Positions 1 to 9,011 of a DNA stretch of 64,000 bases are shown piece after piece; within the stretch, counting starts at the first letter, position 1, and every line of letters starts with the position of its first letter. This DNA is from G039954875 sp039954875 (GTDB taxonomy: Bacteria > Bacteroidota > Bacteroidia > Flavobacteriales > Blattabacteriaceae): assembly GCA_039954875.1 (NCBI GenBank), contig CP157202.1, positions 558,001 through 622,000 on the forward strand. The letters run 5' to 3'. Both the position numbers and the translations under genes were made by a program. Under the pieces are notes generated by a model. The model made no database searches, had not been told where the DNA came from, and saw nothing but the letters and a program-made list of their open reading frames with translations.

Positions 1-198
1 TTTACCCACTAAAAGTATTTCAGTCGACGTGGTACTGTTAAATGGTCTAACTTTCTTTCTAAGCGACCGTATAGATAAAACTTTTAGACATTCTATTTTC
101 AATACTTTAGTAATGAACTTTGTTGTCTTAAAGGGATATTTTTCCCAAAGATTAGCATTAAATCCCTTGTTAGGCTCTTGCGAGCCTCTACCATCTAA
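1..198 (-). other. Open reading frame running off the left edge, unidentified
   Basis: The minus strand is open for 66 codons from just after a TAA at 199-201 to the window edge. The peptide includes NKGFNANLWEKYPFKT and a basic stretch (RSLRKKVRP). It has no in-frame ATG and I recognise no family. It could be the start of a decayed gene that continues outside the window, or chance. Confidence 0.2.
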
Positions 199-554
199 TT
201 ACCGTATACTGCCTCTATATGTTTTCTAGACTATAGGAAGAATAATGAAGGTTGTCAACGGATTACCCCCCCACTCCTTAAGTACCTTGCGATAACGGGA
301 ATGACCCTGGCGCGATGCTTTTAAAAACATATCTAGCATGGCTATAGAGCTTTGTATAGAATGAAATATACTGATAATAAGGATATAGAGGCTCAGGCTA
401 GAAAAAAAATAAAAGGTTCGGGATTAAAAAATCCTATCGCCTTATATGGGTGGAGGGAGGAGAAGGGAAAATAAACTTTTTGCCCGAATGTTGCCTAAAT
501 TCACGAGCCTATTTTATTAACGACTGATAATTAATAAAACACATAATAACTCTG
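199..554. other. Gap with no recognisable gene
   Basis: There is no convincing coding frame or RNA. A C7 run lies near 276. A short plus-strand frame near 360-474 encodes a lysine-rich peptide without family resemblance. This is probably decayed DNA. Confidence 0.4.
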
Positions 555-628
555 TGACCTCGAAGGGATTCGAACCCCCAACCTTCTGATCCGTAGTCAG
601 ATGCTCTATCCAATTAAGCTACGAGGCC
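555..628 (-). tRNA. tRNA-Arg (anticodon ACG)
   Basis: Read on the minus strand this is a complete 74-base cloverleaf. The acceptor stem is GGCCTCG/CGAGGTC with one G-U pair. The anticodon arm is TCTGA-CTACGGA-TCAGA, giving anticodon ACG. The T arm carries TTCGAAT. The CCA end is not encoded directly after the discriminator A. An ACG anticodon normally needs A34-to-inosine editing by TadA to read CGU/CGC/CGA. Confidence 0.95.
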
Positions 629-642
629 GGCTTAAAGAGCTA

Positions 643-650
643 TAAAGATA
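643..650 (-). promoter_or_regulatory. Putative -7 element for tRNA-Arg
   Basis: The minus strand reads TATCTTTA, one mismatch from the Bacteroidota -7 consensus TAnnTTTG, 15 bases upstream of the mature tRNA 5' end. An AT-rich stretch occupies the -33 position. This is inferred from position and sequence only. Confidence 0.35.
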
Positions 651-970
651 ACAAACGATAGCTATTTTTAAAAATGAAATTGAGTTCTATTCCTATCGAT
701 TGTGCATTTATATAGATTAATTAAGTCGAAAGTTTATGTTTATTAAAAGCCTCTTAGTTGGAGATATTTATAAGATATTGCTTGTACAATAGGTATTACA
801 AACAGCTAAATTTGAGTTAGATAGATGAGTAACGTCCCATGACTTAAAAAGACGGTACGTTAATGAATATAAGCATTAACCAGCAAGAAAAAAATCCTAA
901 TATCCAGATAGAAAGTTGTCATCATTGAATGATTTTACCTTTCAAAAAAAAACTTTCCATCAACTAGCCT
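651..970. other. Gap with no recognisable gene
   Basis: This is AT-rich sequence between the tRNA promoter and the end of the phosphoglucomutase gene. I see no coding frame, RNA gene or clear terminator. Confidence 0.4.
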
Positions 971-2686
971 TCATGAAAGCTTCATTTCCCGAATGATATT
1001 TTGAATTTTATAATTCAAAGCGTTTTTTACCGAAGTATAATCCTCAGTCCGGTTTAGGGATGCCTTTGCACTGAAATAGAATTTAATCTTAGGTTCGGTA
1101 CCTGAAGGACGCATGGCGATCTTTGTGCCGTTTTCGGTGCGATAGATCAGCATATTTGATTGGGGTAGGGTGAGGGGGTGCTCTGTGCCGGTGAGCAAGT
1201 TCTTTTTGATGCTGTATTGATAGTCTTCGATAGAGATTACCCTCGTACCACCTATCTTCTTGGGTGGATCTTCTCGCCATTGCTTGATCATTTGTGTAAT
1301 TTCAGCAGCACCATCGGCTCCTTTACGGATGAGAGAAATAAGCTGCTCTTGATAGCATCCTATCTTCGTATAGATTTGTAAAAGTTTTTCATGTAGGGTA
1401 CTGCCATGGGCCTTGGCTACAGCCGCTATTTCAGAAATTAGCAACATGGGGGTGACTGAATCTTTGTCCCGTACAAAATCGCCTACCATAAATCCGAAAC
1501 TTTCTTCACCTCCTCCAATGAATCTTTCTTTCCCTTCAGCCTCGCGTATCAACTGTGCGATCCATTTGAAGCCAGTCAAACTAATCTTACAAGTTACACC
1601 GAATGCCTTTGCTAAGTCCGAGAAGATGTCGGAGCTTACTACGGTAGAAACGATGAACGTTTTTTCGTTCAAACGGCCTTGTTCTTTCCAACGTTCCAAA
1701 AGATAGTAAATTAGTAATGTATTAGTTTGATTGCCACTTAATAAAGTCATTTTTCCAGTTTCGTCGTGTGTAGCCACTCCCAAGCGGTCTGCGTCTGGAT
1801 CTGCCCCCAAAACGATATCGGCTTGTTGTGCTTCGGCCAAGGTCAATGCCATGGAAAAAGCTTTTGGATCTTCTGGATTAGGGGAGACTACGGTAGAAAA
1901 TTTTCCATCCGGCACAGCCTGATCCTCCACAAGGAATACTTTTTCAAAGCCTGCTTGGCGAAAAGCTTCAGGTGTGATGGTAACCGAAGTACCGTGTAGT
2001 GGGGTGAAGACGATTCTCAATTCCTGTTTTCCTTCGGAGGTGAAAGAAGCATGTTTGACACAAGCCTTTATGAAAGCTCTATCTATCTCTGCTCCAATAT
2101 AATGAATCACTGAGGGATCCGCTTCAAAGGAAAGGTCTTCTACACGGATTTTTTGAATCTCGTCCATAATATCTTGATCATCTGGCGCTACGACTTGTGA
2201 GCCGTCTTGTCCATAGATTTTATAACCATTGTACTCGGGTGGGTTATGAGAAGCTGTCAATACGATACCAGCTTGACAATATAATCGACGTACTGCATAA
2301 GATAGTTCAGGAGTAGGGCGAAACGCCCTAAATAAGTATACTTTGATTTGCTCTGTCGAAAGTATGGCAGCTGCTGTGTGGGCAAAGACATCGCTATTCT
2401 GCCGAACATCGTGAGCAATGACCACCTTTAAGTTTTTTTTTTGGAACCGTTTTTTTAAATATCTGGCTAAGCCCAGAGTGGTGGTGCCTACGGTATATCG
2501 ATTCATACGGTTGGTACCTACCCCCATGATTCCCCTCATACCCCCAGTACCAAATTCAATATCTTTGTAGAAAGCATCGACGAGTTGATCTGATTGAGTC
2601 TCGATCATGTTTTTTACTTCTTGTCGTGTAGCCGCATCGTAGGTTTCTGAAAGCCACTTATAGGTCCTTTGTATTACATCGTTCAT
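971..2686 (-). CDS. Phosphoglucomutase/phosphomannomutase (phosphohexomutase family)
   Basis: This cytosolic enzyme interconverts hexose 1- and 6-phosphates through a phosphoserine. All four family signatures are visible: the phosphoserine loop TASHNPPEYNGYK (Ser146), the metal loop DPDADR (296-301), the sugar-specificity loop GEESFG (393-398) and the C-terminal phosphate-binding RPSGTEPKIKFY. At 571 residues it matches the long PGM2-like form common in Bacteroidota. A decayed GIN gene lies 64 bases upstream in the same direction. A second member of the superfamily, of the GlmM type, lies near 11 kb. The gene appears intact. Whether glucose or mannose phosphate is preferred cannot be read from the sequence. 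Confidence 0.93.
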   Translation of the reverse strand: MNDVIQRTYKWLSETYDAATRQEVKNMIETQSDQLVDAFYKDIEFGTGGMRGIMGVGTNRMNRYTVGTTTLGLARYLKKRFQKKNLKVVIAHDVRQNSDVFAHTAAAILSTEQIKVYLFRAFRPTPELSYAVRRLYCQAGIVLTASHNPPEYNGYKIYGQDGSQVVAPDDQDIMDEIQKIRVEDLSFEADPSVIHYIGAEIDRAFIKACVKHASFTSEGKQELRIVFTPLHGTSVTITPEAFRQAGFEKVFLVEDQAVPDGKFSTVVSPNPEDPKAFSMALTLAEAQQADIVLGADPDADRLGVATHDETGKMTLLSGNQTNTLLIYYLLERWKEQGRLNEKTFIVSTVVSSDIFSDLAKAFGVTCKISLTGFKWIAQLIREAEGKERFIGGGEESFGFMVGDFVRDKDSVTPMLLISEIAAVAKAHGSTLHEKLLQIYTKIGCYQEQLISLIRKGADGAAEITQMIKQWREDPPKKIGGTRVISIEDYQYSIKKNLLTGTEHPLTLPQSNMLIYRTENGTKIAMRPSGTEPKIKFYFSAKASLNRTEDYTSVKNALNYKIQNIIREMKLS

Positions 2687-2750
2687 TAGGAGGGTTATTG
2701 TTTTATAACTTCTGCTCTATTATTGATTTTATAATTCTTTTTGGGATCTC

Positions 2751-3397
2751 CTATGTACTTGAGTACTGCATTGCCACTGGCAATGCCTTTGAGTTTTTGT
2801 CTAGATTGAGGATCACACTTGTGTTGTCTTGAATGTCAAAGTCAACCTCTGTAGTAATAAATTTATTACTTTTGATCTTTGAATGATATTTTGTATTGAT
2901 AATAAGTGTCTTGGTACGTATTTTGATTTGGATCTTGGAACCATTATAGGCTTTGAATATGGCGGTTTTGGAGATCAATCCCCCTTTGAGCTTGGTAGAT
3001 CCTTTGGTATGGAGGTGGATATTGTCTGTGGTAAATAATTTTTGTATGCTCAGTTGTACAACGTCCCCCAAATGGATCTCGTCCAGGTTTTTTGTAATGA
3101 TGTAGATCTCGTAAGAATCAGAATGCCCCACTGGGTCTTTCGGCCCGATTTTGAGTTTACCTCGACGGACTTTGATCTTGATACTCTTCAGTATATTTTT
3201 ATTTATCCTCAAGACAGGAATATTGTTATATCCCTGTGTGAGAAATGTTTTAAATTTTCTACTGATCTCGATAATCTTGAAATTGTCTAAGGTTATTATT
3301 TCTTCTTTCACTGGGCCTTCTCCTTGGAATTTTTGTTCACAGGAGACACAATGAGGCTCGTGAGGAGTATACAACAAAGATTGTAAATGATTTTCAC
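2751..3397 (-). pseudogene. GIN-domain (DUF2807) secreted protein, frameshifted after its signal peptide
   Basis: The long frame (ending at 2751) encodes a DUF2807/GIN-type beta-helical domain: GEGPVKEEIITLDNFKIIEI, then FLTQGYNNIPVLRINKNILK, then repeated short beta strands. Such proteins are envelope or secreted, of unknown role. The long frame has no signal peptide. In the neighbouring frame a GTG at 3397 opens a good one (VKIIYNLCCILLTSLIVS). The frames meet at an A5 run (T5 on the plus strand, 3330-3334). Adding one A would join them as SPVNKKFQGEGPVKEE. I infer a one-base loss in the homopolymer. A sequencing error or transcriptional slippage would look the same. Confidence 0.7.
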
Positions 3398-3457
3398 ACG
3401 GATAGTCTTGTTATGATTGGAACAAATTTAGTTTGATTTATTTAGAGAGGAGTGTTT

Positions 3458-4013
3458 TTATGATATGGTCTTTGAGTAATTCATTAAGCCACTTTCCTGA
3501 AAAACAATTAGATCAACACGGAAAGTACAAAAAAGTACAAGGTGTAAAATAGTGAATAGATCAAAAAAAATATAAAGGTTGAAAAGGTTACCGGCGCGTA
3601 TGGTAGCAATCCGCTCTTCATAAGCCGGTAAGCTATATTTTTGAGTCATTTAAACCTTGTGTTGCTCAAAGTAATTGTGGATGATGCCCTCTTTCAAAGG
3701 CTCAGCATCCTCCCAATTACCAAGAGATTGAAAAATAAAAAGATCAAGACTAGCGATAGTATAGTCCAAATACAAAGCGTCAAAAATGGAAGACCAAAGG
3801 ATTGAAGCAATGAAAAATTTGAACATTTTTACCCTCCCGATAGACGATGTAGATAGCGAATACCGCATGCAGAGATATGATTATAAAAGCATTGATACAG
3901 ATAAGGGTTATGAAATAATACCCATTTCGGAAGGAAAAATATACTCTACGAAAGATGATGGTCGTGATGTAAGTCAACAAGACCTCTACTTTGATTGGCA
4001 ATGCTATATTCAT
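3458..4013 (-). pseudogene. Remnant of an unidentified membrane protein
   Basis: Two overlapping minus-strand frames join into a membrane-like protein. From 4013 the peptide has two hydrophobic spans (including CINAFIIISLHAVFAIYIVY). It passes by a frameshift near 3785 into YLDYTIASLDLFIFQSLGNW and ends NYFEQHKV. A second frame starts directly at 3649 (MTQKYSLPAYEERI) and is also hydrophobic. I do not recognise the family. The broken frames and lack of a full-length ORF suggest decay. Confidence 0.35.
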
Positions 4014-4070
4014 CTGAGGTATTTTAGCCGATCAAGATAGAACTATAGCGAGGAAAAGTTTTTATACTCA

Positions 4071-4172
4071 CTACGGGTAAATCTTGTACAACCAGTTCCC
4101 CACCGAGAGCCCTCCATGGTAGGAACACAGCAAGGGTAAACATTCGTAGCAGTATGATCTGTGTTACCAGCA
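4071..4172 (+). ncRNA. ffs: Signal recognition particle RNA (small bacterial SRP RNA)
   Basis: The plus strand carries the features of the short SRP RNA as seen in Bacteroidota: TTGTACAACCAGTTCCCC on the 5' side, a CCTCCATGGTAGG tip, and the 3' motif GGAACACAGCAAGGGTAA, which corresponds to the Ffh-binding AGCAG side of helix 8. It is about 100 bases and sits alone between decayed genes. I recognise it from recalled family motifs. The exact ends are estimates. Confidence 0.7.
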
Positions 4173-4179
4173 TTTTTAC

Positions 4180-4544
4180 GAAAAAAAAATATTCTCTTTA
4201 TTTGAAAGATCTTATCAAAATAGCCAATCGAAAAAAAAATAATAATAAATTAGTTTTGCATTGTACCCTTAAAAATCTCTCAGCACCTTTAAAATGTTTT
4301 AGTAATATGTAATAAAGTTATGCATGATTGTGTGAGTTTGTTTCTCTATAATAATATATTATATCTTTATGAAATGCGCGGTTTTTTATAATATACAATA
4401 TATTAGTTTATATATATTAACAATTAATATTTATCAATAGTTTATAAAGGGATAAAAAACAATCCACATTAAATGTTATTAATACGATAATTTTAATTAT
4501 TACAAATTAATTAATTATTTATTATTTTATACTTTGGGGTCAAT
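4180..4544. other. AT-rich gap
   Basis: This is extremely AT-rich sequence with runs of TATATA and TTAATTAATT and no recognisable gene. Nothing more than decayed spacer is visible. Confidence 0.4.
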
Positions 4545-6097
4545 TATTTATGCTCAAATAGGAGGAGGTAATATCAAAACACTTCAAGGAGCAGTTCATA
4601 TCAATGCCCGAACTCTTAAAAAGTTATAAACAATATGGAGCCGTACTACCTATTGTTGACAAAGCCGAAAATGTAGAAAACCCAAACAGCCCAAGCCCTG
4701 TAAAAGTCACCATAGTATTCGACTACGAAAAAAGTGTCTACGTTATCAAAGAGGTAACCAATGTACAGATTGCTTAGCCTTAATTTCCAATTGTATATAT
4801 ACAGGAAATAACAATCTGGAAGCCAAATATTCCTTCAATTGTGTTAACCATTACAAAATAAACACAGTATTTAATAAATAGACGACTATAGATCACTAAA
4901 ACTTCATAAAACTCAATCTACAGGTGAAAGAACAGGGACACTATAAAAAGTAAGCAGTACGTCAAATGACGTTTACTTTCTTACACAAGATAGTCTTAAA
5001 TAAAATAGTACGGCAGATGTAAAATTTGAGACTGTAAGTATATCCCTAGGGAGATGTACTTTCACCGTCTAATACACGGACATAACAGCCTCAACTCCTT
5101 TGCCAAAATCCTATCATTTGGACTTAAACACATTCTGCTTATATTGAATGATGGATTGGATAAGGGTAAAAGTTATAGATCCAAGAAAGTGCTGTAAATA
5201 AACCCTTAGAAGGTATATTACTTTCAGAAGTAAGTCCCATACAATTAGTTTCTAAATGCAATACCGATTATATCATTGGTGATGCTGATAATTTATATAC
5301 CTCTAATAGAGGATTCATATGGTCAACAAGAAGGCGATACTACCACAAATAAACTGAAAACTATAAAAATACTATTACCCCATTACCTCAAGGAAAAAAA
5401 ACTTCTACATGTAATCGCAGGTGATGGATTTACCTTTGTTATAGCCAGTGATAATGAATCTCTATGGTTGGGAAAACAATCAAATAAAACAAGCTGTAAA
5501 TAATAGTATAACCGAAATAGTACCTATAAAGATTTCCCTCTCAACAATACAAAACCTGTACGCCTGGCTACTGATTGCTACCATACCCTAGTTGCAGGAG
5601 TTGATGGTAATCTATACAGTTGGGGAAGCAATGAAAAAAGTCAATTCGGATATGATACTTTTAACCCATATGATGAATACTCAACCCGTATGTGGCATAA
5701 CCCAACTCTTCGGAAGGCACCCTTAGATGGAATGAAAATGAAACAAATAACCGTTAATGACCATAACGTATAGGTCATAGGTATCGACGATAAACTTTAC
5801 AATTGGGGAGATAATAATTATGGAGAGCTCGGAAATGCTACCAATCAGTAGTGGAGGAACAACTATTATCTAAAATTTCGATAAGTCCAATTATCTAATA
5901 GTACATCCCCCTACAAGTCATCACGGGTAAAAATTTTATTTTTGCTTTGAGCTATGAAGGGCCTCTATGATTGGGGAGACAATGCAACCGGGCAACTAGG
6001 AGATATATCTGACGAATACCAAGACAAAGACATCATCAATATACCAGTAAAAGTAACACTACCACTATTCTTCCCATTGAAAATTTTCAAACCTTAA
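4545..6097 (+). pseudogene. RCC1-repeat (beta-propeller) protein, decayed
   Basis: Several RCC1 repeat cores can be read across stops and frame changes: IAGDGFTFVIASDNESLW near 5420-5480, VAGVDGNLYSWGSNEKSQFG near 5600, VIGIDDKLYNWGDNNYGELG after a TAG near 5770, and GLYDWGDNATGQLGD near 5960, ending NIPVKVTLPLFFPLKIFKP. The xLYxWGxNxxGQLG pattern defines the family, which forms seven-bladed propellers. Earlier fragments near 5225-5290 (SEVSPIQLVSKCNTDYIIG) fit the same protein. At least three in-frame stops and several shifts make it dead. Secreted RCC1 proteins sometimes target hosts, but nothing here shows that role. The N-terminus is too degraded to place. Confidence 0.75.
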
Positions 6098-6303
6098 GCC
6101 TCATATAAAATATGTATCAAAAAAAGAGATTGTTATCAAAAATATACGATCTATTTTTTAAAATTTATTATATAAATTATACCTCGAAAGATCAAAAATA
6201 CTTATCTACTTTGATCGCATACATTCAGCATCCATTAGGATGTTATTGTTTTTTAAGAACTATAATATTTTTCTATCAAGTTTTTAAGAATAGATAGTGT
6301 CTC

Positions 6304-7092
6304 AGCATTTCGCTCTTCTAAAACATGACTCTGACGGAAATGTATTTAAAAAATATGCATGACCCACCTTAGTCTGTTCATCAAGTTCACCCGCCTCCTC
6401 TATTTGATAGCTGCATTTCTTTAAATATTACTGCAAATAACAAACATATATCTCCTACCCTTTAAGACTATATTTCAAATGTTGTATCCGTACTTCATTA
6501 CACCAAATTCCTATACCTTGGCTTTGCCAACTTTTTCCAAGGGAATTAAAAGGGCTTGGATTCACCTTCAGACCTGGAGTGATATCGCACGATGACCCAC
6601 CACAGCTGTCGGATCAATACTATATCGTTTGATGATATCCTTAGCCAACTTGGCTATGATCTGGATTTGATAATCGGTAAATGGAAACCATAGATCTCAA
6701 CTAGGAAGATCTTCATAGTCTAAATTGACAATCTCTATACCAATAGATGTATCATTGATATTAGTCCTGTTTTACCAACAATTCACCCCAGCGTGCTAAG
6801 CTCTTAAATCTTTTCTTCATCAAAAGAAAAATGTTACGACACTTATGCATAGGAGTATCAGGTACCAGATAATGAAAGCCCATATGTTTTTCCATCAAAA
6901 TCTTCAAAGACTTCTCAAAATATACTGTTGTATAATGCATTACTAAAAAGCTAACCCTCTAATTAAATACTTTACTGGATGACTATCAACACTGAAAGAA
7001 AAACGAAGCCTATCCGGTATAGACCGGACTGATGTACCATAGGAAGATAAGAAAGCCACAATAAAAAAACATATACCTTTAAAAATCTCCAT
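6304..7092 (-). pseudogene. N-acetylmuramoyl-L-alanine amidase (AmiD/AmpD-like), decayed
   Basis: Read across frames on the minus strand, this is an Amidase_2 protein. A signal peptide (MEIFKGICFFIVAFLSS) is followed by FLVMHYTTVYFEKSLKIL with the first zinc histidine. HYLVPDTPMHKC comes next, then NDTSIGIEIVNLDYE, then WFPFTDYQIQIIAKLAKDII, then VVGHRAIS with a second zinc-site histidine. The AmiD-type tail is GIGIW and IEEAGELDEQTK, a peptidoglycan-binding-like region. At least one frameshift near 6950 and stops near 6755, 6690 and 6580 inactivate it. The live enzyme would cleave the amide bond between muramic acid and the peptide stem during wall recycling. Confidence 0.78.
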
Positions 7093-7288
7093 TATAAAGA
7101 AATAAATGATCTCAAAATTATAGCCTATTCTATTATTAATAATAAAACACATATATATTTATATATAGACAATATATTAATCTAATTCAAATAAAGAAAA
7201 AACAATATTTTACCATCTAAAAAAAACTATTTATTATGAATGCGGTCAAGGACTTAATTAGTAAATAAAAGTGCTAATTATAATAAAC

Positions 7289-7755
7289 ATGGTGCATAAA
7301 TTAGGAACACTAATTGAAAGTATTAAAATATCGGAAGGAAAAACACCTCATCTTGTGGGCTATATAATGAACGGATGAATCGCTATAAAAAAGAACTATT
7401 TGGAACAAAGAACTTTATAAACATACAAGACCATCTACATATTCCCAACATTTATTAAATCAGCTTGGTCAAATGCCGAATTGTATATACTCATACCATA
7501 GAAACAATTTTCTTCGAACACTATCAAAAAAGAGATATCCAAAGATGCAAGATCGTCTATTGTAATACCATTGGCTACCGCTACAAATACACCTACAGAT
7601 CTACTTTTGAAAAACCGACCCGTGACCTGCCTAAAAAGATAAAGATTATCATTATAAAAAATGAATATGTGACAAATACCTCTTATACCAACATTTTATT
7701 TTTCAATGGAAAAGAATGGTATATCCCACATTACCCACTATTAAAAGGCATATAA
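7289..7755 (+). pseudogene. Class IV aminotransferase (branched-chain/aminodeoxychorismate lyase-like), decayed
   Basis: Across frames the product reads MVHKLGTLIESIKI, then LYNERMNRYKKELFG, then VKCRIVYTHTIETIFFEHYQ, then VYCNTIGYRYKYTYRSTFEK, ending IKNEYVTNTSYTNILFFNGKEWYIPHYPLLKGI. The YxYKYTxR and VTxTSxxNIxFFxGxxW segments are characteristic of the small class IV PLP enzymes of Bacteroidota. At least two frame changes occur (near 7365 and 7470). It stops right after PLLKG, about 40 residues short of the usual end. It lies convergent with the amidase remnant. Confidence 0.72.
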
Positions 7756-7941
7756 ATAACCCACCCTTTGACTGAGAAAAAAAATAAAAAATCATAAAAA
7801 AAAAACTATTATAATTGACTAATTATACAAAAATATAATTAATCAATACCCTATTATATTTTAATATAAATGTATTAGACCCCTTTTTACAATAGAACAA
7901 AATGTTTATTTTTGGTCGTTTTTTTTTTTCAATTTTTTGTA

Positions 7942-7949
7942 TAAATTTG
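7942..7949 (+). promoter_or_regulatory. -7 promoter element of the small secreted protein gene
   Basis: TAAATTTG matches TAnnTTTG exactly, in the context TATAAATTTGCC. The same 12 bases occur in front of rpsL at the other end of the window. It lies about 30 bases before the ATG at 7979, with T-rich sequence in the -33 area. Confidence 0.65.
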
Positions 7950-7978
7950 CCAGGGAAATCTAATTGTAACACCTTAAC

Positions 7979-8218
7979 ATGATGAAAAATCTAAAAATCA
8001 TTTCAGCAGCACTTGTTTTAGTAGTAGTTCTATCTGCTAAGACATGTTTTGAAAAAGCCGAAAGCACGGAAACCCCTGTAGAACAAACTACAACTACTGA
8101 AACCCAAGCAGACCAAACTACTACACCTGCCGAAGAGAGTGTAAAAAGTGAAGAAACCACCACTACTCCCAGCGAAGAAAAAGCTAAAGAGATAGACAAA
8201 ACTGAGCAAAAGCAATAA
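7979..8218 (+). CDS. Small secreted Thr/Glu-rich protein, function unknown
   Basis: This 79-residue protein has an N-terminal hydrophobic signal (MMKNLKIISAALVLVVVLSA) and then a low-complexity acidic tail rich in Thr, Glu, Pro and Lys (TTTTETQADQTTTPAEES). It has one cysteine at residue 22, but no convincing lipobox (AKTC), so signal peptidase I cleavage near LSA is more likely. No family is recognisable. An exact TAnnTTTG promoter and a strong terminator at 8251-8280 frame it as a single-gene unit, which supports its reality despite the biased composition. The overlapping minus-strand hydrophobic frames are mirror artefacts of its repetitive codons. Confidence 0.65.
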   Translation: MMKNLKIISAALVLVVVLSAKTCFEKAESTETPVEQTTTTETQADQTTTPAEESVKSEETTTTPSEEKAKEIDKTEQKQ

Positions 8219-8250
8219 GCACTCGCTATTTGAAGCATTATTACCACACA

Positions 8251-8280
8251 AAAAAGAGAAGATGTCATCTTCTCTTTTTT
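8251..8280. terminator. Bidirectional intrinsic terminator
   Basis: A near-perfect hairpin (AAAAAGAGAAGAT, loop GTC, ATCTTCTCTTTTTT) has a T run on both strands. It ends the small secreted protein gene from the left and could end the rplS transcript from the right. Confidence 0.85.
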
Positions 8281-8439
8281 TATGTTTTCAGAAAAAACAC
8301 TTCAGAGAATAAAAATAAATATTCCAAAAAGATACAACAATCGCAAAAATAAATCCTTTAACAGTAGTTATTCTAACTAAACTATAAAAAAATCACCTCC
8401 CACCGGGGCAGTCTAACCTCTCACTCTCCTACCCAAATA

Positions 8440-8790
8440 TCAATATTGCTTTTCCTTGATCCGGGCTTTCTTACCCCTTAACTTACGGAAATAATAAATC
8501 CTAGATTTACGGACTTTCCCATGCTTGTTGACCTCGATTTTTTGAATGGAAGACTGGCTTAAAACAAAAATACGTTCTACGCCAATGTCTCCACTCATCT
8601 TACGCACGGTAAAGGTTGCTGTAGCATCTTGTCCTCTACGCTGGATAACCACCCCTCTGAAGGACTGTGTACGGGTTTTATCACCCTCTTTGATTTCATA
8701 ATACACCGTAATAGTATCCCCAGCATTGAATGCCGGAAAATCTTTATTCTCGATATACTTTTTCTGAACGTATTTGAGTAAACACTCCAT
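8440..8790 (-). CDS. rplS: 50S ribosomal protein L19
   Basis: This 116-residue protein contains the L19 signatures FNAGDTITVYYEIKEGDKTR, FRGVVIQRRGQ and GVERIFVLSQSSIQKIEV, with a basic end (KLRGKKARIKEKQY). L19 sits at the 30S-50S interface. I start at the ATG giving MECLLKYVQKKY. The frame extends two codons further to a GTG. The gene stands alone, with a possible promoter at 8855-8862, and is not next to trmD or rpsP. Confidence 0.95.
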   Translation of the reverse strand: MECLLKYVQKKYIENKDFPAFNAGDTITVYYEIKEGDKTRTQSFRGVVIQRRGQDATATFTVRKMSGDIGVERIFVLSQSSIQKIEVNKHGKVRKSRIYYFRKLRGKKARIKEKQY

Positions 8791-8854
8791 AATCACTAAA
8801 ATGTATGTATTAGTAAGGTAATAACAACCCTATCTATCCTTAGACAATCGAGCG

Positions 8855-8862
8855 TAAATATA
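8855..8862 (-). promoter_or_regulatory. Putative -7 element for rplS
   Basis: The minus strand reads TATATTTA, one mismatch from TAnnTTTG, about 65 bases before the rplS start. An AT-rich leader follows. Confidence 0.35.
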
Positions 8863-9011
8863 AAAATTTCTTTCATTCTAGAGAAATAATCTTCTTTGAT
8901 TACGATAGACGCTCATTTCCTTCAGATAAGAAGTGATATTTTGTGAGGAATTTTTTTACTAAATTTTCTCTAAAAATAAAAGGATATTTACTCATCACGA
9001 CTTTATACAGC

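Noticed and set aside
7960..8268. Hydrophobic minus-strand frames of 73-102 codons
   Set aside because: They mirror the repetitive codons of the small secreted protein on the plus strand, which has the promoter, signal peptide and terminator.
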